Below, one piece after another: positions 7,695-17,248 of a stretch of 64,000 bases of DNA. A program made the position numbers and the translations under genes. The DNA comes from Peribacillus alkalitolerans (GTDB lineage: Bacteria > Bacillota > Bacilli > Bacillales > DSM-1321): the NCBI RefSeq assembly GCF_010882125.1, contig NZ_JAAGVZ010000012.1, forward strand, positions 47,048 through 111,047. The letters are read 5' to 3'. The number at the start of each line of letters is the position of its first letter. Position 1 is the stretch's first letter. The notes under the pieces were generated by a model. That model was given only the letters and a program-made list of their open reading frames with translations, searched no databases and was not told where the DNA came from.

Positions 7695-8384
7695 TCATGT
7701 CACAACTGCTGGATATCCTTTTTTCTTTAGTTCAGCTGCAAGTTTTTCAGCATTTTTAATATCTGCAAAAGCTCCCACTTGAACTTTATGAATGGTTTTT
7801 TTGCCATTTGGTGGTTTAGGTGCTTCTTTCTCCTTCTCTTTCAAACCCAAATACTTAGCGACCCCTCTTGCATGTGCTTCCCCCACGGCTTTTATGAAAT
7901 CCTCATTCTTCAACCATTTATTATCGGTCGAGTCAATGAAAAGATTCTCGGTCAGGACTGCCGGGCATTTGGTTTCACGAACCACCGCATAGTTAGCCTT
8001 TTTATTCCCTCTGTCCATCAAAGAAGGATCGAACTTCCTCATGGTGGATAGTATTTCCGCATGTATGACGTTTTGGAAAGCAATGGTGGAAGCTCCTGCA
8101 TTCGGATGAACAAAGGATTCAAATCCTTTGCCTTTACCAGCATTGATATGGACAGAAACAAATACATCAGCCCCCCAATTATCCGCAAGGTCATCTCTTT
8201 TATCCAGTTCGACTGTTTGATCATCCGTCCGGCTGGTTCTTTGTTCAAAGTCCGTAAAATGTAAATCCAAATAGGCCATGGCATATTCAACGATTTTATG
8301 GGTTAATACTTTTTCCAATAAACAATTTGCTACGGCCCCTGGATCATTCCCTCCATGACCCTTATCCCAAAATATCTTACTCAT
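7695..8384 (-). CDS. Endolysin: N-acetylmuramoyl-L-alanine amidase (Amidase_3) with SPOR-like tail
   Basis: 229 residues. The Amidase_3 zinc-amidase domain covers about residues 1-180: DKGHGGNDPGA (His ligand and start of the fold), SVHINAG (second His), and TENLFIDST (catalytic Glu region). A Lys/Pro linker leads to IHKVQVGAFADIKNAEKLAA, the start of a SPOR peptidoglycan-binding repeat. The protein stops at GYPAVVT, so the SPOR repeat is only about half its usual length. Cleaves host wall at lysis; overlaps the holin gene by 4 nt. Confidence 0.9.
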   Translation of the reverse strand: MSKIFWDKGHGGNDPGAVANCLLEKVLTHKIVEYAMAYLDLHFTDFEQRTSRTDDQTVELDKRDDLADNWGADVFVSVHINAGKGKGFESFVHPNAGASTIAFQNVIHAEILSTMRKFDPSLMDRGNKKANYAVVRETKCPAVLTENLFIDSTDNKWLKNEDFIKAVGEAHARGVAKYLGLKEKEKEAPKPPNGKKTIHKVQVGAFADIKNAEKLAAELKKKGYPAVVT

Positions 8385-8803
8385 TTCTTACCCTCTCCTT
8401 TGGGTTTAAGAACAGCAATGATATTATTCACGGGGCCTAATGGAACGCCCATTTTCCCAAGATTCTCGGTGATGCTAATGAATTCAACAATCATGTAGGC
8501 AATGGCTACTCCATCCCCCAGGTGCTCTGTTTTGAATACGATTTTCTCCATTAAAAAAACGGCCCCAAGTAAAATCAGAACGCCCAATTTCTTTTTGAAC
8601 CCTTCACGTCCTACCGAACTTTGTAGACCTGTTCCCCCTTTTATGGAAGCTGCCAACATGCCCGTGGCAAAATCTGCTCCCATTAAACCAACTAGACCTA
8701 TAATGGACCAGCCAAGAGCACCAACAATGGCTGACCATATTGTTCCAACTGCTGTCCCTAAAACGCCTACAAATTTCATTCCGAATGTCCAATTATCCCA
8801 CAT
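8381..8803 (-). CDS. Holin (phage_holin_4 / toxin-secretion holin family)
   Basis: 140 residues with three or four hydrophobic segments (IWSAIVGALGWSIIGLVGLM, LGVLILLGAVFLME, VAIAYMIVEFISI) and a Lys-rich C-terminus (KPKGEGKK). The motif GADFATGMLAA is typical of this holin family. It permeabilises the membrane to release the amidase encoded immediately downstream. Confidence 0.88.
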   Translation of the reverse strand: MWDNWTFGMKFVGVLGTAVGTIWSAIVGALGWSIIGLVGLMGADFATGMLAASIKGGTGLQSSVGREGFKKKLGVLILLGAVFLMEKIVFKTEHLGDGVAIAYMIVEFISITENLGKMGVPLGPVNNIIAVLKPKGEGKK

Positions 8804-8824
8804 TTAATGAGTCCTCTTTTCTAA

Positions 8825-8852
8825 ATAAAATAGCCCCGATAGGCTCGGAGCT
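8825..8852 (-). terminator. Terminator-like hairpin before the lysis genes
   Basis: AGCTCCGA/TCGGGGCT stem followed on the minus strand by ATTTTATTT. It may partially separate tail from lysis transcription. Confidence 0.5.
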
Positions 8853-8883
8853 AGACTGATAATGCGATAGTTTTGGAATCTAG

Positions 8884-9096
8884 TTAAATGATTTTCCCAA
8901 TGATAACACCTTTAATCACCATGACTCTGTCATTTGCTGAAGGTGTGTAACTTGCTAAATAGGGTAAGGTTTTACTCAATTCCCCTGACAATATGTCCTT
9001 GTCATAAATGACCTTAGGTCGACCATTGGTATACGTGGGATCAATTTTAGCAAGATGAATTTCCTTATCTATCGGGTTGTTAGTAAACCCATTCAT
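8884..9096 (-). CDS. Small tail/baseplate-region protein
   Basis: 70 residues, MNGFTNNPIDKEIHLAKIDP to RVMVIKGVIIGKII. ATGA overlap with the upstream tail-tip gene shows translational coupling within the late operon. The family is not recognised; its position suggests a minor tail component. Confidence 0.6.
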   Translation of the reverse strand: MNGFTNNPIDKEIHLAKIDPTYTNGRPKVIYDKDILSGELSKTLPYLASYTPSANDRVMVIKGVIIGKII

Positions 9097-10232
9097 ATGG
9101 TCACCACTTTTCGAACTTCATGTCTCATTTTCCCACCAATGGCAAGTGGCATTGTCCAAGAAGTTTCGCTGTATTTTCCCATAATATTTAAGGGTGAATA
9201 GTCGATTTCTAAAATATCCCCATAATCGTGCATAGGCATTAAAGCTGTTTCAAAAGTGATCTTTCCATACACTTGTGAGGCTTCGAATGCAATCCTCTGG
9301 ACATATGCATCTAAGGTGGTTTGGTCTGCAATGTCCGATACTTCCCGATAATCCACTATGGTCCGTCCTCGATTAATGGTTGATGATGGACTATCCATGT
9401 TTTCGTTTATATAGGTTGAACCAATAGGGGTTTGTTCAGGATTTGAACACACGACCACCCACTTATTAGGAACTTCAAATAAGTCTAAAACTTCTTCCAT
9501 TCCTTGAAAAGTTACAGATGCATCATCATCCCGATAGGTATAGTCAATGGCCTTTACAGCTGGACTTCTATAAGGTGCAGACGTAAAAATACCATTCACA
9601 TCATCGTAAATGGGGGTGTAATTGATTTGCCGAAGCAGTTCATTGACAGCATACAGTTTTTCTTTCCCTGGTTCAAATTCAATATCCCTTTGAAGGACTG
9701 CATTCGTAAATTCGATATTATATGAGGCAATCCCTGCGCTTAATAACAAGGCAATTATGGCATCATATACTTTCGTCCCTGAAGGAATGACATAGGTTGA
9801 ATCAAACTTATCGTCTCTTAAAATGACCAATCCACCATAGGCATCCACGTCCCGGAAAACACCATTTGTCTGGTCTTTCCTGGTAGGTGAAGATAAGAGA
9901 AAGATACCTAAAGGAAAGGCAATCCAAGATTTTGGTATCATCTCAGAGTGCCTTCGCAAAGTAGGAATTTCAATCTCTACAAACGGTTGAATCCGATCCG
10001 AGAAAAAGTTTATGCTGCCATCATCTTTTATGGTAAACCGAGCCTTCCTTTTAATATCTGCCAGGGAGTCCATAGAGACTTCCCCTGACAGAACACTGTT
10101 AAGAGTTTTAATGAAACGATTTTGTTTGTCCAACAAATCATATCGAAAGCGAAGTTTCCTAGGGCCTCTTCTGCTATGTAGGACATCCATAATCTCTTTC
10201 TTTGTATATCCATTTTTCTCTAAGGATTGCAT
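9093..10232 (-). CDS. Tail-tip/minor structural protein (DUF5048-like)
   Basis: About 380 residues, soluble, beta-rich. A conserved middle (WIAFPLGIFLLSSPTRKDQT, GTKVYDAIIALLLSAGI) resembles phage hub or tail-tip proteins that begin the baseplate of Gram-positive siphophages. The ATG at 10232 is preferred, with AGAGGTGA eight bases upstream; a GTG 12 nt earlier falls inside that ribosome binding site. It lies between the adhesin group and the lysis genes. Confidence 0.65.
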   Translation of the reverse strand: MQSLEKNGYTKKEIMDVLHSRRGPRKLRFRYDLLDKQNRFIKTLNSVLSGEVSMDSLADIKRKARFTIKDDGSINFFSDRIQPFVEIEIPTLRRHSEMIPKSWIAFPLGIFLLSSPTRKDQTNGVFRDVDAYGGLVILRDDKFDSTYVIPSGTKVYDAIIALLLSAGIASYNIEFTNAVLQRDIEFEPGKEKLYAVNELLRQINYTPIYDDVNGIFTSAPYRSPAVKAIDYTYRDDDASVTFQGMEEVLDLFEVPNKWVVVCSNPEQTPIGSTYINENMDSPSSTINRGRTIVDYREVSDIADQTTLDAYVQRIAFEASQVYGKITFETALMPMHDYGDILEIDYSPLNIMGKYSETSWTMPLAIGGKMRHEVRKVVTI

Positions 10233-10247
10233 AAAAAAAATCACCTC

Positions 10248-10475
10248 TTAATACGGTGAAGTGCTAGATTTATAATCAGCATATTCTTTTTGGAAACCCC
10301 TTTGTGTAGTGCTTCCTTCAACAAATGCGCATTTACCCTGTTCTATAATGTAAAGATACTTAGGATCAGTAGGTTTGAAACCGTATTTGCTCATTCGGCA
10401 GTAATAATCCTGTGTAGACTCAAACCATCCTTCTTGGTCATATGGATAATTTGGAGAAGTTGCTTCTACTGGCAT
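10248..10475 (-). CDS. Small tail-region protein
   Basis: 75 residues rich in Tyr, Ser and Gly (YDQEGWFESTQDYYCRMSKY). Sits directly after the 99-residue protein (1-nt overlap) in the late operon. No family recognised; probably an accessory tail or receptor-binding component. Confidence 0.55.
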   Translation of the reverse strand: MPVEATSPNYPYDQEGWFESTQDYYCRMSKYGFKPTDPKYLYIIEQGKCAFVEGSTTQRGFQKEYADYKSSTSPY

Positions 10476-10774
10476 TATAGATTACCTCCATTTACTATTG
10501 TTTCTACATCAGCTAAACGAGTGTTTATATCAATTACTTGTTGCAAAGTAAAATCATCTATATCTTTCATAGCTAGTGTATCGGTTTTTGTATTAATGGA
10601 TTCTTGTAACGTGAACTCATCAACAAATTGCATGGCTCCCATTACATCTTGTAGGGTTTGAATCGCTTGTCTTTCTGGAGTATTGGCTACGCGACTTTTA
10701 ATTTCAATCAACTGCCTTGTAAACTCTGCATTATTCATCATACCTTGTGCAATCAATGCATCTACTAAACTCAT
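10475..10774 (-). CDS. Small tail-region protein with helical repeats
   Basis: 99 residues, largely helical. Similar segments recur (FVDEFTLQESINTKTDTLA and DIDDFTLQQVIDINTRLA), suggesting a short internal repeat. ATGA overlap with the adhesin gene. Could be a chaperone or spacer for the receptor-binding apparatus; this is inference from position. Confidence 0.55.
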   Translation of the reverse strand: MSLVDALIAQGMMNNAEFTRQLIEIKSRVANTPERQAIQTLQDVMGAMQFVDEFTLQESINTKTDTLAMKDIDDFTLQQVIDINTRLADVETIVNGGNL

Positions 10775-13700
10775 TCTATTCCCTCCTTAAAATCAATTTT
10801 CATGAGAGAAAGACTTGTAGAATATCCCCATCTTTCGTCTTCCATTGGCATATCTATAAATATTCCAAATACTTTTCTCCCACGGCCATCACGATAGCAA
10901 ACGGTTTGTCCACTCATAGTGACTTTATTCAAAGCCATCTTCTCTTCAAGAGATAAAATTTGAAGAGAAAAATTCACTGAAAATTCTTCCATAAATCCTG
11001 TTTCAATGACAGGGCTTTTTCTACCCTGGAATTTATGAACCGCGCTTTCTAAACCCCACCTGGAAGAACGTCCATCCCCATCCAATATGAACTGATGATT
11101 GGTTTCTTCTGGTTCATCAATGATGTGCAGCCAAACACCTTTGAAAGAAATGGATTCTGTGAAAGAAATGGTATCTACAAATGTTCCATTGTCTCCATGA
11201 GTACGAACAAAATACCTTGCAATTTCATTACTGGCCACTTGATAATCCGGAAATGTTTCCTGGACATTCGTTCCAACAAGGACGAATTCTTGATTCACTT
11301 CCTTGTAGATATCATGGTACAAGACATTAGGTTGTGTTCCAGAAGGAATCGGATCTGTTATATTGATTTGGATAAAACTATCCCCTTTAACCGTTGCAAT
11401 ATCCGGAATGGCAGGTGGAGTGTAGCTTACGGATATAGTTTGAATGGATGCATCACTATATAGACCATCAGCATTTTTAATTTTAAGCTCAATATCATAA
11501 TTCTGTTGATTGGCTAAAGGGAAGGTAATCGTTTCAGCTTTGTTAGAGCTAGTTCTTTCTATATCGAAGACTGGAGTTCCAGTGCTGTTCTTTACTTTAA
11601 GTGAAAATCCTACTTGATCAACAGAAGACCATTGGACTGTTGGATTAGCTATGGCTACAGATGGCCCAGGTGCAACGATTGTAGGTTTGGTTGGCTTTTC
11701 ACCTGCTACGAATGTTGCAATCGATGAATAAGGTGAACTCAGTCCTGCTTGGTCATAGGTTTGGACTCTCCACTCTATTGTCCCTTTAGGGAAATTATTT
11801 GCCACAAAGTCATAAAATTGATTGATAGTATTTGAGGTGAATTCATTCCATGTTGAAGTTCCTTGCAACCTCCATTGAATCGTAAACTTCGACTGTGGGT
11901 CATTGCTGTTCGGGTCATTATGTTGCCATGAAAATCTGTTAGGTATAGCTCTATCAATCGTTGTGCTATGTGGGTTAATATTCGTTGGTGCTGTTGGTGC
12001 TTGGTTATGAACAATGGTGAACACTCCGTTTGATTCATCCCACGGACCGTATGCGCTCCCATCATATGCCCTAATTCTAATTTTTGCGGTGCTTGTTTCG
12101 GCCTCGTTGATGAAATCATAAAGATAATTAGTTACGCCAACCGATGTTAGTGCTATGATATTCTTCCACGATGATCCATTATTGGTGCTTAGTTGAATTT
12201 GATACTGCATAGCATCTACTGTTATCCCAATTCTGAAGGATAAATCTGAGGACATTACAACCCATGCCCCATTGTAAAGCGCCCCATCTGCATATGTTTG
12301 CCCATAATGCAAATCTATCCCGTTAATATCAGTTGTTGAAAGTTTCATACCATACATCTGCCCATTAGTCAAAGCTATGCCTAATGATGAGAAATCCCAT
12401 GTCAAAATCTTTAGACCTGTACTCGATGTAACCGTAAAAGTCCTTGAGCCTAGCAATGTCTGCAAAGTGCCATTCCCTGCTAGGGTGTAAACACTCGCGG
12501 TTACGACATATGAACCCCCACTATTGTTATGGCCATACATATCAATTACTTGTAATAAAGCATTGGCTGTCGCTTTAAACGTTTGGGTTGGATGGTTTCC
12601 TGCATGACAAGTAAATGTAGATCCGGACTGTGAAAAAGGGCCGAAATAACTAATGTTAGGGTCTGGATCGGTTGATTTATTCCATGTAACTGTATGCGAA
12701 CTATTCCAAGTTTCCCCACCGTTTGGTGCTGTTAAGGTTGGTGCGGTTGGGGGTTGGTTATATGTCACAACCAATTTAGGTCTGTATGAAGGGTTAGAAT
12801 CTATCCTCGAAAAGAAATTCAAGTCTTGGGAATAGTTTTGCGGTGACTCACCAATCCATAGCATGAATCCCGGATTTTCCGCTTGTCCTGCAAATGTTGT
12901 TATATAGCTTTGTAACCCACTGAATTTGTGTAATGACACACCACTATTGCTTGGATTTCCAGTGTAGGTAGTTAGCGCGCTGACGGTCACGCTGGGTTTG
13001 TTGTTCCATGTAATTGTATTCTCTGACCATACCGCGCTGAATAATGATATCCACACTTGTTGGAACACAAATAAGTAGTTGTTGACATATCCTGTCCCAT
13101 ATAATTCCAAATCTGCTGAGATGCCCACAGCACCTGATGGGATAGAACTCAAATCAAACATAAGTGCTGACCTTGACTCGTAAAATGTACCGCCTGATGG
13201 TGGTAGTCCAATACTTAGTGAGTCATAATGATTGTTCGAATCTCCCGAATACAACCAAGCGTCTTTCCCACTCGTAGAACTTGTATTAATGGTTACTGTT
13301 GGATCTATCGCAATTGGATAAATTAGCCCCGTTACATCGGCAGCAAGACTTAAATGAACTTTCCCATCAACCTCACTAACGCCTTGAAGAACATCTCTCT
13401 TTTCCCCGTTTGCATCCTCTAACCAAGGGGGCTGAATCTTCAGTTCTTCACTTAGTTCACCTTGTACCTCAAAAGAGAAATCTATAGGCGCACGTTCTGA
13501 TTTAAGGATGATAGTTTCCTTGATACCTGTTGGTAATACTTCAAGAACAAGATCAGCATCATTCCATACATCTTGATAGGTGATTTTGTTTCCCTCAACA
13601 TAACCCTTTGATGTAGAAGCACCAACAGGAATAAACTTCAGCTTACTTTGCCCTTTCCCAATGGAGTATCCTCTTTTGATATTTCGAGGAATTTTACATT

Positions 13701-14016
13701 CGAAGGGCACTTTCAGTCCTTGAAAATCAAACTTATCTCGGTCTAGACGGTTCTTCCTTTTGTCTTCCTTTGCTTTATCCCTGGACTCATAAAATAAAGA
13801 ATCCCCATCTTTTGCGACAGGGAAATCTATTTCATCAAAATCTGCTTCATCATACAGATCAGTATTAATATTTTGGAGATTGTAGTTTTCGTCCTGGTAA
13901 TGGACAATATCTTGATGAATTTCCGTAGTATAAGATCCATCAAAATTCATCCAGGTCTTACTGTTTTCCGTTCTTTTATTCAGCATTTCCCCAACTTTAA
14001 AAGTTTGTGTAGGCAA
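10771..14016 (-). CDS. Large tail adhesin with DNRLRE-like and fibronectin-III-like domains
   Basis: About 1081 residues. The N-terminal part resembles the wall-associated module of WapA/DNRLRE proteins (SLFYESRDKAKEDKRKNRL, YPIAIDPTVTINTSSTSG), followed by a DNRLRE carbohydrate-binding-like domain (SALMFDLSSIPSG, WSENTITWNNKP). Several Fn3-like repeats follow, each opened by a linker such as QPPTAPTLTAP, QAPTAPTNINP or EKPTKPTIVAP, then a phage-type C-terminus (SRWGLESAVHKFQGRKSPV). TTG at 14016 has AAGGGGGTG six bases upstream; further upstream frame would overlap the tape measure gene. Probably binds host wall polymers. Confidence 0.8.
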   Translation of the reverse strand: MPTQTFKVGEMLNKRTENSKTWMNFDGSYTTEIHQDIVHYQDENYNLQNINTDLYDEADFDEIDFPVAKDGDSLFYESRDKAKEDKRKNRLDRDKFDFQGLKVPFECKIPRNIKRGYSIGKGQSKLKFIPVGASTSKGYVEGNKITYQDVWNDADLVLEVLPTGIKETIILKSERAPIDFSFEVQGELSEELKIQPPWLEDANGEKRDVLQGVSEVDGKVHLSLAADVTGLIYPIAIDPTVTINTSSTSGKDAWLYSGDSNNHYDSLSIGLPPSGGTFYESRSALMFDLSSIPSGAVGISADLELYGTGYVNNYLFVFQQVWISLFSAVWSENTITWNNKPSVTVSALTTYTGNPSNSGVSLHKFSGLQSYITTFAGQAENPGFMLWIGESPQNYSQDLNFFSRIDSNPSYRPKLVVTYNQPPTAPTLTAPNGGETWNSSHTVTWNKSTDPDPNISYFGPFSQSGSTFTCHAGNHPTQTFKATANALLQVIDMYGHNNSGGSYVVTASVYTLAGNGTLQTLLGSRTFTVTSSTGLKILTWDFSSLGIALTNGQMYGMKLSTTDINGIDLHYGQTYADGALYNGAWVVMSSDLSFRIGITVDAMQYQIQLSTNNGSSWKNIIALTSVGVTNYLYDFINEAETSTAKIRIRAYDGSAYGPWDESNGVFTIVHNQAPTAPTNINPHSTTIDRAIPNRFSWQHNDPNSNDPQSKFTIQWRLQGTSTWNEFTSNTINQFYDFVANNFPKGTIEWRVQTYDQAGLSSPYSSIATFVAGEKPTKPTIVAPGPSVAIANPTVQWSSVDQVGFSLKVKNSTGTPVFDIERTSSNKAETITFPLANQQNYDIELKIKNADGLYSDASIQTISVSYTPPAIPDIATVKGDSFIQINITDPIPSGTQPNVLYHDIYKEVNQEFVLVGTNVQETFPDYQVASNEIARYFVRTHGDNGTFVDTISFTESISFKGVWLHIIDEPEETNHQFILDGDGRSSRWGLESAVHKFQGRKSPVIETGFMEEFSVNFSLQILSLEEKMALNKVTMSGQTVCYRDGRGRKVFGIFIDMPMEDERWGYSTSLSLMKIDFKEGIE

Positions 14017-14032
14017 GTTTCTCACCCCCTTT

Positions 14033-16684
14033 TTATTTCTGCCATGAGCCACCTGTTCTATTGGCAATGGTCATATCACGATGTAATAATCGGTTGATGT
14101 CTGGATAGGTCTGTTCAGCTACGATGCGACCATCCAACAAAAGTTGAATGATAGCTGGTTGGGAGTTCGTGTTACTAGTATTTAATGAAGGGGAGCTTGG
14201 AGTCTGAATTGGAGTAATGTTTGGAACAACAGCATTTGCTAGTTTGTTAGACATAGACATAACGCCTCTTACAGAATCCTCTAATCCGAGACGTAACCCA
14301 TCCCCTGCATATCCACCTAATTCTCGCATAACTCTTGAAGGCGAATTAATGTCTAATGCGCCCTTAATAGTATTTTTAACTGCATCGGCAATAGAACGTG
14401 CTTTATCCATAACTGCACCAATCATAGAACTGATACCATCAATCAATCCTTGAACAATGTCTTTACCAATTTGACGGAGATTAATATTTTTGAATGTATT
14501 TACTATGTTATTCATAATATTTTCAGCAGTTTGTTTGATCGTATCAAATGCCCCTTGCCAATCTCCTGTAAAAACCTTCACAAAAAATTGAATGACACCC
14601 AAGATAATATCAAGTGCATTTTTAATGGTAAGCTTCATGGTTTCCCAAGCAATTTTTACAACACCCGTAATGATGGGCCAAACCATTTGGAAAACACCTT
14701 GAATAATTCCCATTACCATTTTTATGTGTGAGCCTATATAATTCATGAAAAAGCTCACTATCACCATGATTTGATCGCCATTTTCTTTCCAGAAAGCTTT
14801 AATTCTTCCAAGGGTATCTCCAAAAAACTGTTGTACTTCTGTCATTACCTTTTTCACGATATTTCCGATGAAATCCAAAGCCACTTTGAAATATTTTTGA
14901 ATACTGGTCCAAATTTCATTGACCTTATTTTTAAAATCTTCATTATTTTTATATAAAGCTACGAAAATAGCGATTAGTCCAACTACTGCTGCAACTAATA
15001 AACCGATAGGACCCGTAATCACTGCAAATGCAGAACCGAGCGCACCAGTAACCACAGCTGTACCACCCATTGCTGTCATTAGCGCACCAAACCCTGTAAC
15101 GGCACTCCCGCCTATTGCAATTACAATACCAATCGCAGCAACGATACCTAATATTACTGCTGTTACAGCTGCACTTATTGCAACAAAGCTTTGCATGGTT
15201 GGAGATAATCCGTTGAAGAAGTCCGTTAACTTTTGAAGTAATGCAACCACCGATTCAATAGCAGGGGCAAGAGCATTTCCAATACTGATTTGCATACTTT
15301 CGAATGATCCAGATAATTCATCCATTGCACCCTTAAGATTATCCTTCATTTTCCCTGCTGCTTCGGCAGAAGCTCCACCACTTTCTTGTAGAGCTTTTGT
15401 CATCTTATCAATTTCAGATGGACCAGCAGCCATTAATGAAATCATTCCGGATACTGCCTCTTTTCCAACCAAAGAGGCTAATGTAGCAGCTTTTTGAGTT
15501 TCCGTCTGCCCTTCCATGGACTTCGTAAGGTTATCGATTAGGTTAGACAGTCCTACAAAGTTTCCTTTTGCATCTGTTACGGCAATTCCCATCGTTGTCA
15601 TGAGTTTTGAATTTTCTTCTGAAGGAGATAAAAGAGAAAGAAGTGCTGAACGTAATGTAGTACCAGCTTGTTCCCCTTGCATCCCTGCATTGGTCATGAT
15701 TCCGATGGATGCGGATAATTCCTCTAAGCTTACCCCTAATGAAGCAGCTGGGGGTCCTGCATATTTTAAGGCATACTGCATATCAGTTAAGTTTGCTGCG
15801 GAAATATTAGCTGTTTTGGCAAGGATGTCTGCAACATCTGTTGCTTTACTAGCTTCTAATCCAAAGATATTGAGTGTGGAAGCCATAACTTCGGCTGTTT
15901 GTGCCATATCAGATCCAGATGCTTCAGCAGCAGAAATAACACCAGGCATTGCACCAAGAATGTCCAAAGTGGTAAATCCAAGTGCAGCTAGAGCTTCCTG
16001 TCCCATTGCAATTTCTGTTGCAGACTTCGAAGTACTTGCTCCTAACAAAAGTGCAGATTCCCTTAAAGCTTGTAATTCTGTATCTGTTGATCCTGCAATG
16101 GCACCCACACGCGAAAGTTGTGCTTCAAAATCCATGGTCTTATTTACCGCAATTCCTAATCCTGCCCCAATAGCCAATGCTCCAGCACCAAAAGAAGTGG
16201 CAATATCTGTGCCCACCGATTGCATATTACCGCCCACATCTTGCATTCGTTGTCCAAGGTCTCCGACAGACTTTTTAGCGTTTTCTGCATCTTTTGCAAG
16301 GTTTTTCAGTTCATTCCCGTCATCAAGAGAAGATAAGGATTTTTTCAACTTATCTAAAGAACCTTCTGTAAACTCAATTTCACGCCTAAATGCTCGATAC
16401 TGTGCTTCTGAAATTTCACCCTTAGCAAACTGTGCTTGCACCTGTTGTTCAGCATCTTTTAACATGTTCAATTTTTGGGTAGTATTAGCAACTTGATCGG
16501 CTAATAACTTTTGTTTTTGTGCTAGGGCTTCTGTATTACCGGGATTAAACTTCAGCAAACGATCTACATCTTTTAATTCTTTTTGTAAGGCTATAGATTG
16601 ACCTTTCACATCTTTTAAAGCTTTATTTAAACCAACCGTATCTGCACCAAGCTCTATGGTAATTCCTTTAATTCTATCTGCCAT
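14033..16684 (-). CDS. Tail tape measure protein (TP901-type)
   Basis: 883 residues. An N-terminal coiled coil (about 15-145), a Gly/Ala-rich TP901 core (about 160-480), hydrophobic segments around 500-590 (AVTAVILGIVAAIGIVIAIG), then a long helical region and a conserved VKNTIKGALDINSPSRVMRE motif near the C-terminus. Its length sets tail length. It follows the frameshifted chaperone gene, as in most long-tailed phages. Confidence 0.93.
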   Translation of the reverse strand: MADRIKGITIELGADTVGLNKALKDVKGQSIALQKELKDVDRLLKFNPGNTEALAQKQKLLADQVANTTQKLNMLKDAEQQVQAQFAKGEISEAQYRAFRREIEFTEGSLDKLKKSLSSLDDGNELKNLAKDAENAKKSVGDLGQRMQDVGGNMQSVGTDIATSFGAGALAIGAGLGIAVNKTMDFEAQLSRVGAIAGSTDTELQALRESALLLGASTSKSATEIAMGQEALAALGFTTLDILGAMPGVISAAEASGSDMAQTAEVMASTLNIFGLEASKATDVADILAKTANISAANLTDMQYALKYAGPPAASLGVSLEELSASIGIMTNAGMQGEQAGTTLRSALLSLLSPSEENSKLMTTMGIAVTDAKGNFVGLSNLIDNLTKSMEGQTETQKAATLASLVGKEAVSGMISLMAAGPSEIDKMTKALQESGGASAEAAGKMKDNLKGAMDELSGSFESMQISIGNALAPAIESVVALLQKLTDFFNGLSPTMQSFVAISAAVTAVILGIVAAIGIVIAIGGSAVTGFGALMTAMGGTAVVTGALGSAFAVITGPIGLLVAAVVGLIAIFVALYKNNEDFKNKVNEIWTSIQKYFKVALDFIGNIVKKVMTEVQQFFGDTLGRIKAFWKENGDQIMVIVSFFMNYIGSHIKMVMGIIQGVFQMVWPIITGVVKIAWETMKLTIKNALDIILGVIQFFVKVFTGDWQGAFDTIKQTAENIMNNIVNTFKNINLRQIGKDIVQGLIDGISSMIGAVMDKARSIADAVKNTIKGALDINSPSRVMRELGGYAGDGLRLGLEDSVRGVMSMSNKLANAVVPNITPIQTPSSPSLNTSNTNSQPAIIQLLLDGRIVAEQTYPDINRLLHRDMTIANRTGGSWQK

Positions 16685-16697
16685 ATTCTCACCTCAC

Positions 16698-17245
16698 TTA
16701 GAAAGAATCAAAGTCTGATTGATTCGCTTTTCTGGTCTTTTCTTGAGAAGGCTTTTGCAATTCCAAATATTCATAAATAAAATCCAGGCACATACCTATG
16801 GTCATGTCCTCTAAATCCGTTCGTGTGAGCTTGCAACGATAACAAAGGGCAAGAAACGTTTCCGTGGAAAATTCCTCGTTCGTTTCTTGCCCTTCGCTAT
16901 TTTCTATTTTTTTTTACCTTGAATCGTAGACATGATCATATCTTGCAATTCAGGGATAATATCAAACAATGGAAATTCATCAAATCCATCTAACCAAGTA
17001 ATGGGGTCTGCAATGGATGAATCTGCTGACTTTGCCATTGTCCAAACGATATTGTAGAACACTTCAAAGTCAACGCCATCTAGTGAATTCGCTTCTAAAT
17101 TTGCGACATTTAATTTCCCAAGAGCATTCAGTTTTAAGATCTCTGATAAGTAGTCCTTACCAAACTGTGCTTTATAACGTAAAGCAGTAGCTCCTGTACT
17201 TTTAATGCGAACTTGTTTCCCATCGATTACTAATGTTTTTTCCAT
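16698..17245 (-). CDS. Tail assembly chaperone GT fusion by -1 frameshift
   Basis: The upstream chaperone frame ends GGT AAA AAA AAA TAG, a run of nine A (16907-16915) that contains the classic A AAA AAA slippery heptamer. A -1 slip joins it to an open frame of 69 codons (IENSEGQETNEEFSTETF to ANQSDFDSF) ending at 16698, just before the tape measure gene. The product would be about 180 residues. This G/GT arrangement is a hallmark of long-tailed phages. The slip itself is predicted, not observed. Confidence 0.8.
16904..17245 (-). CDS. Tail assembly chaperone G
   Basis: 113 residues in the zero frame, ending IQGKKK at the slippery run. Starts MEKTLVIDGKQVRIKSTGAT, typical of this chaperone family in Firmicutes siphophages. 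Coats the tape measure during tail assembly. Lies between the major tail protein and the tape measure genes. Confidence 0.85.
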   Translation of the reverse strand: MEKTLVIDGKQVRIKSTGATALRYKAQFGKDYLSEILKLNALGKLNVANLEANSLDGVDFEVFYNIVWTMAKSADSSIADPITWLDGFDEFPLFDIIPELQDMIMSTIQGKKK

Positions 17246-17248
17246 GTA

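Noticed and set aside
10290..10661. + strand frame of 123 codons in the tail region
   Set aside because: Antisense to two coupled small tail genes; Cys-rich composition typical of a shadow frame.
15516..16496. Long + strand open frame opposite the tape measure gene
   Set aside because: Low-complexity Ala/Ser/Pro product, no ribosome binding site, and the opposite strand is a clear tape measure protein.
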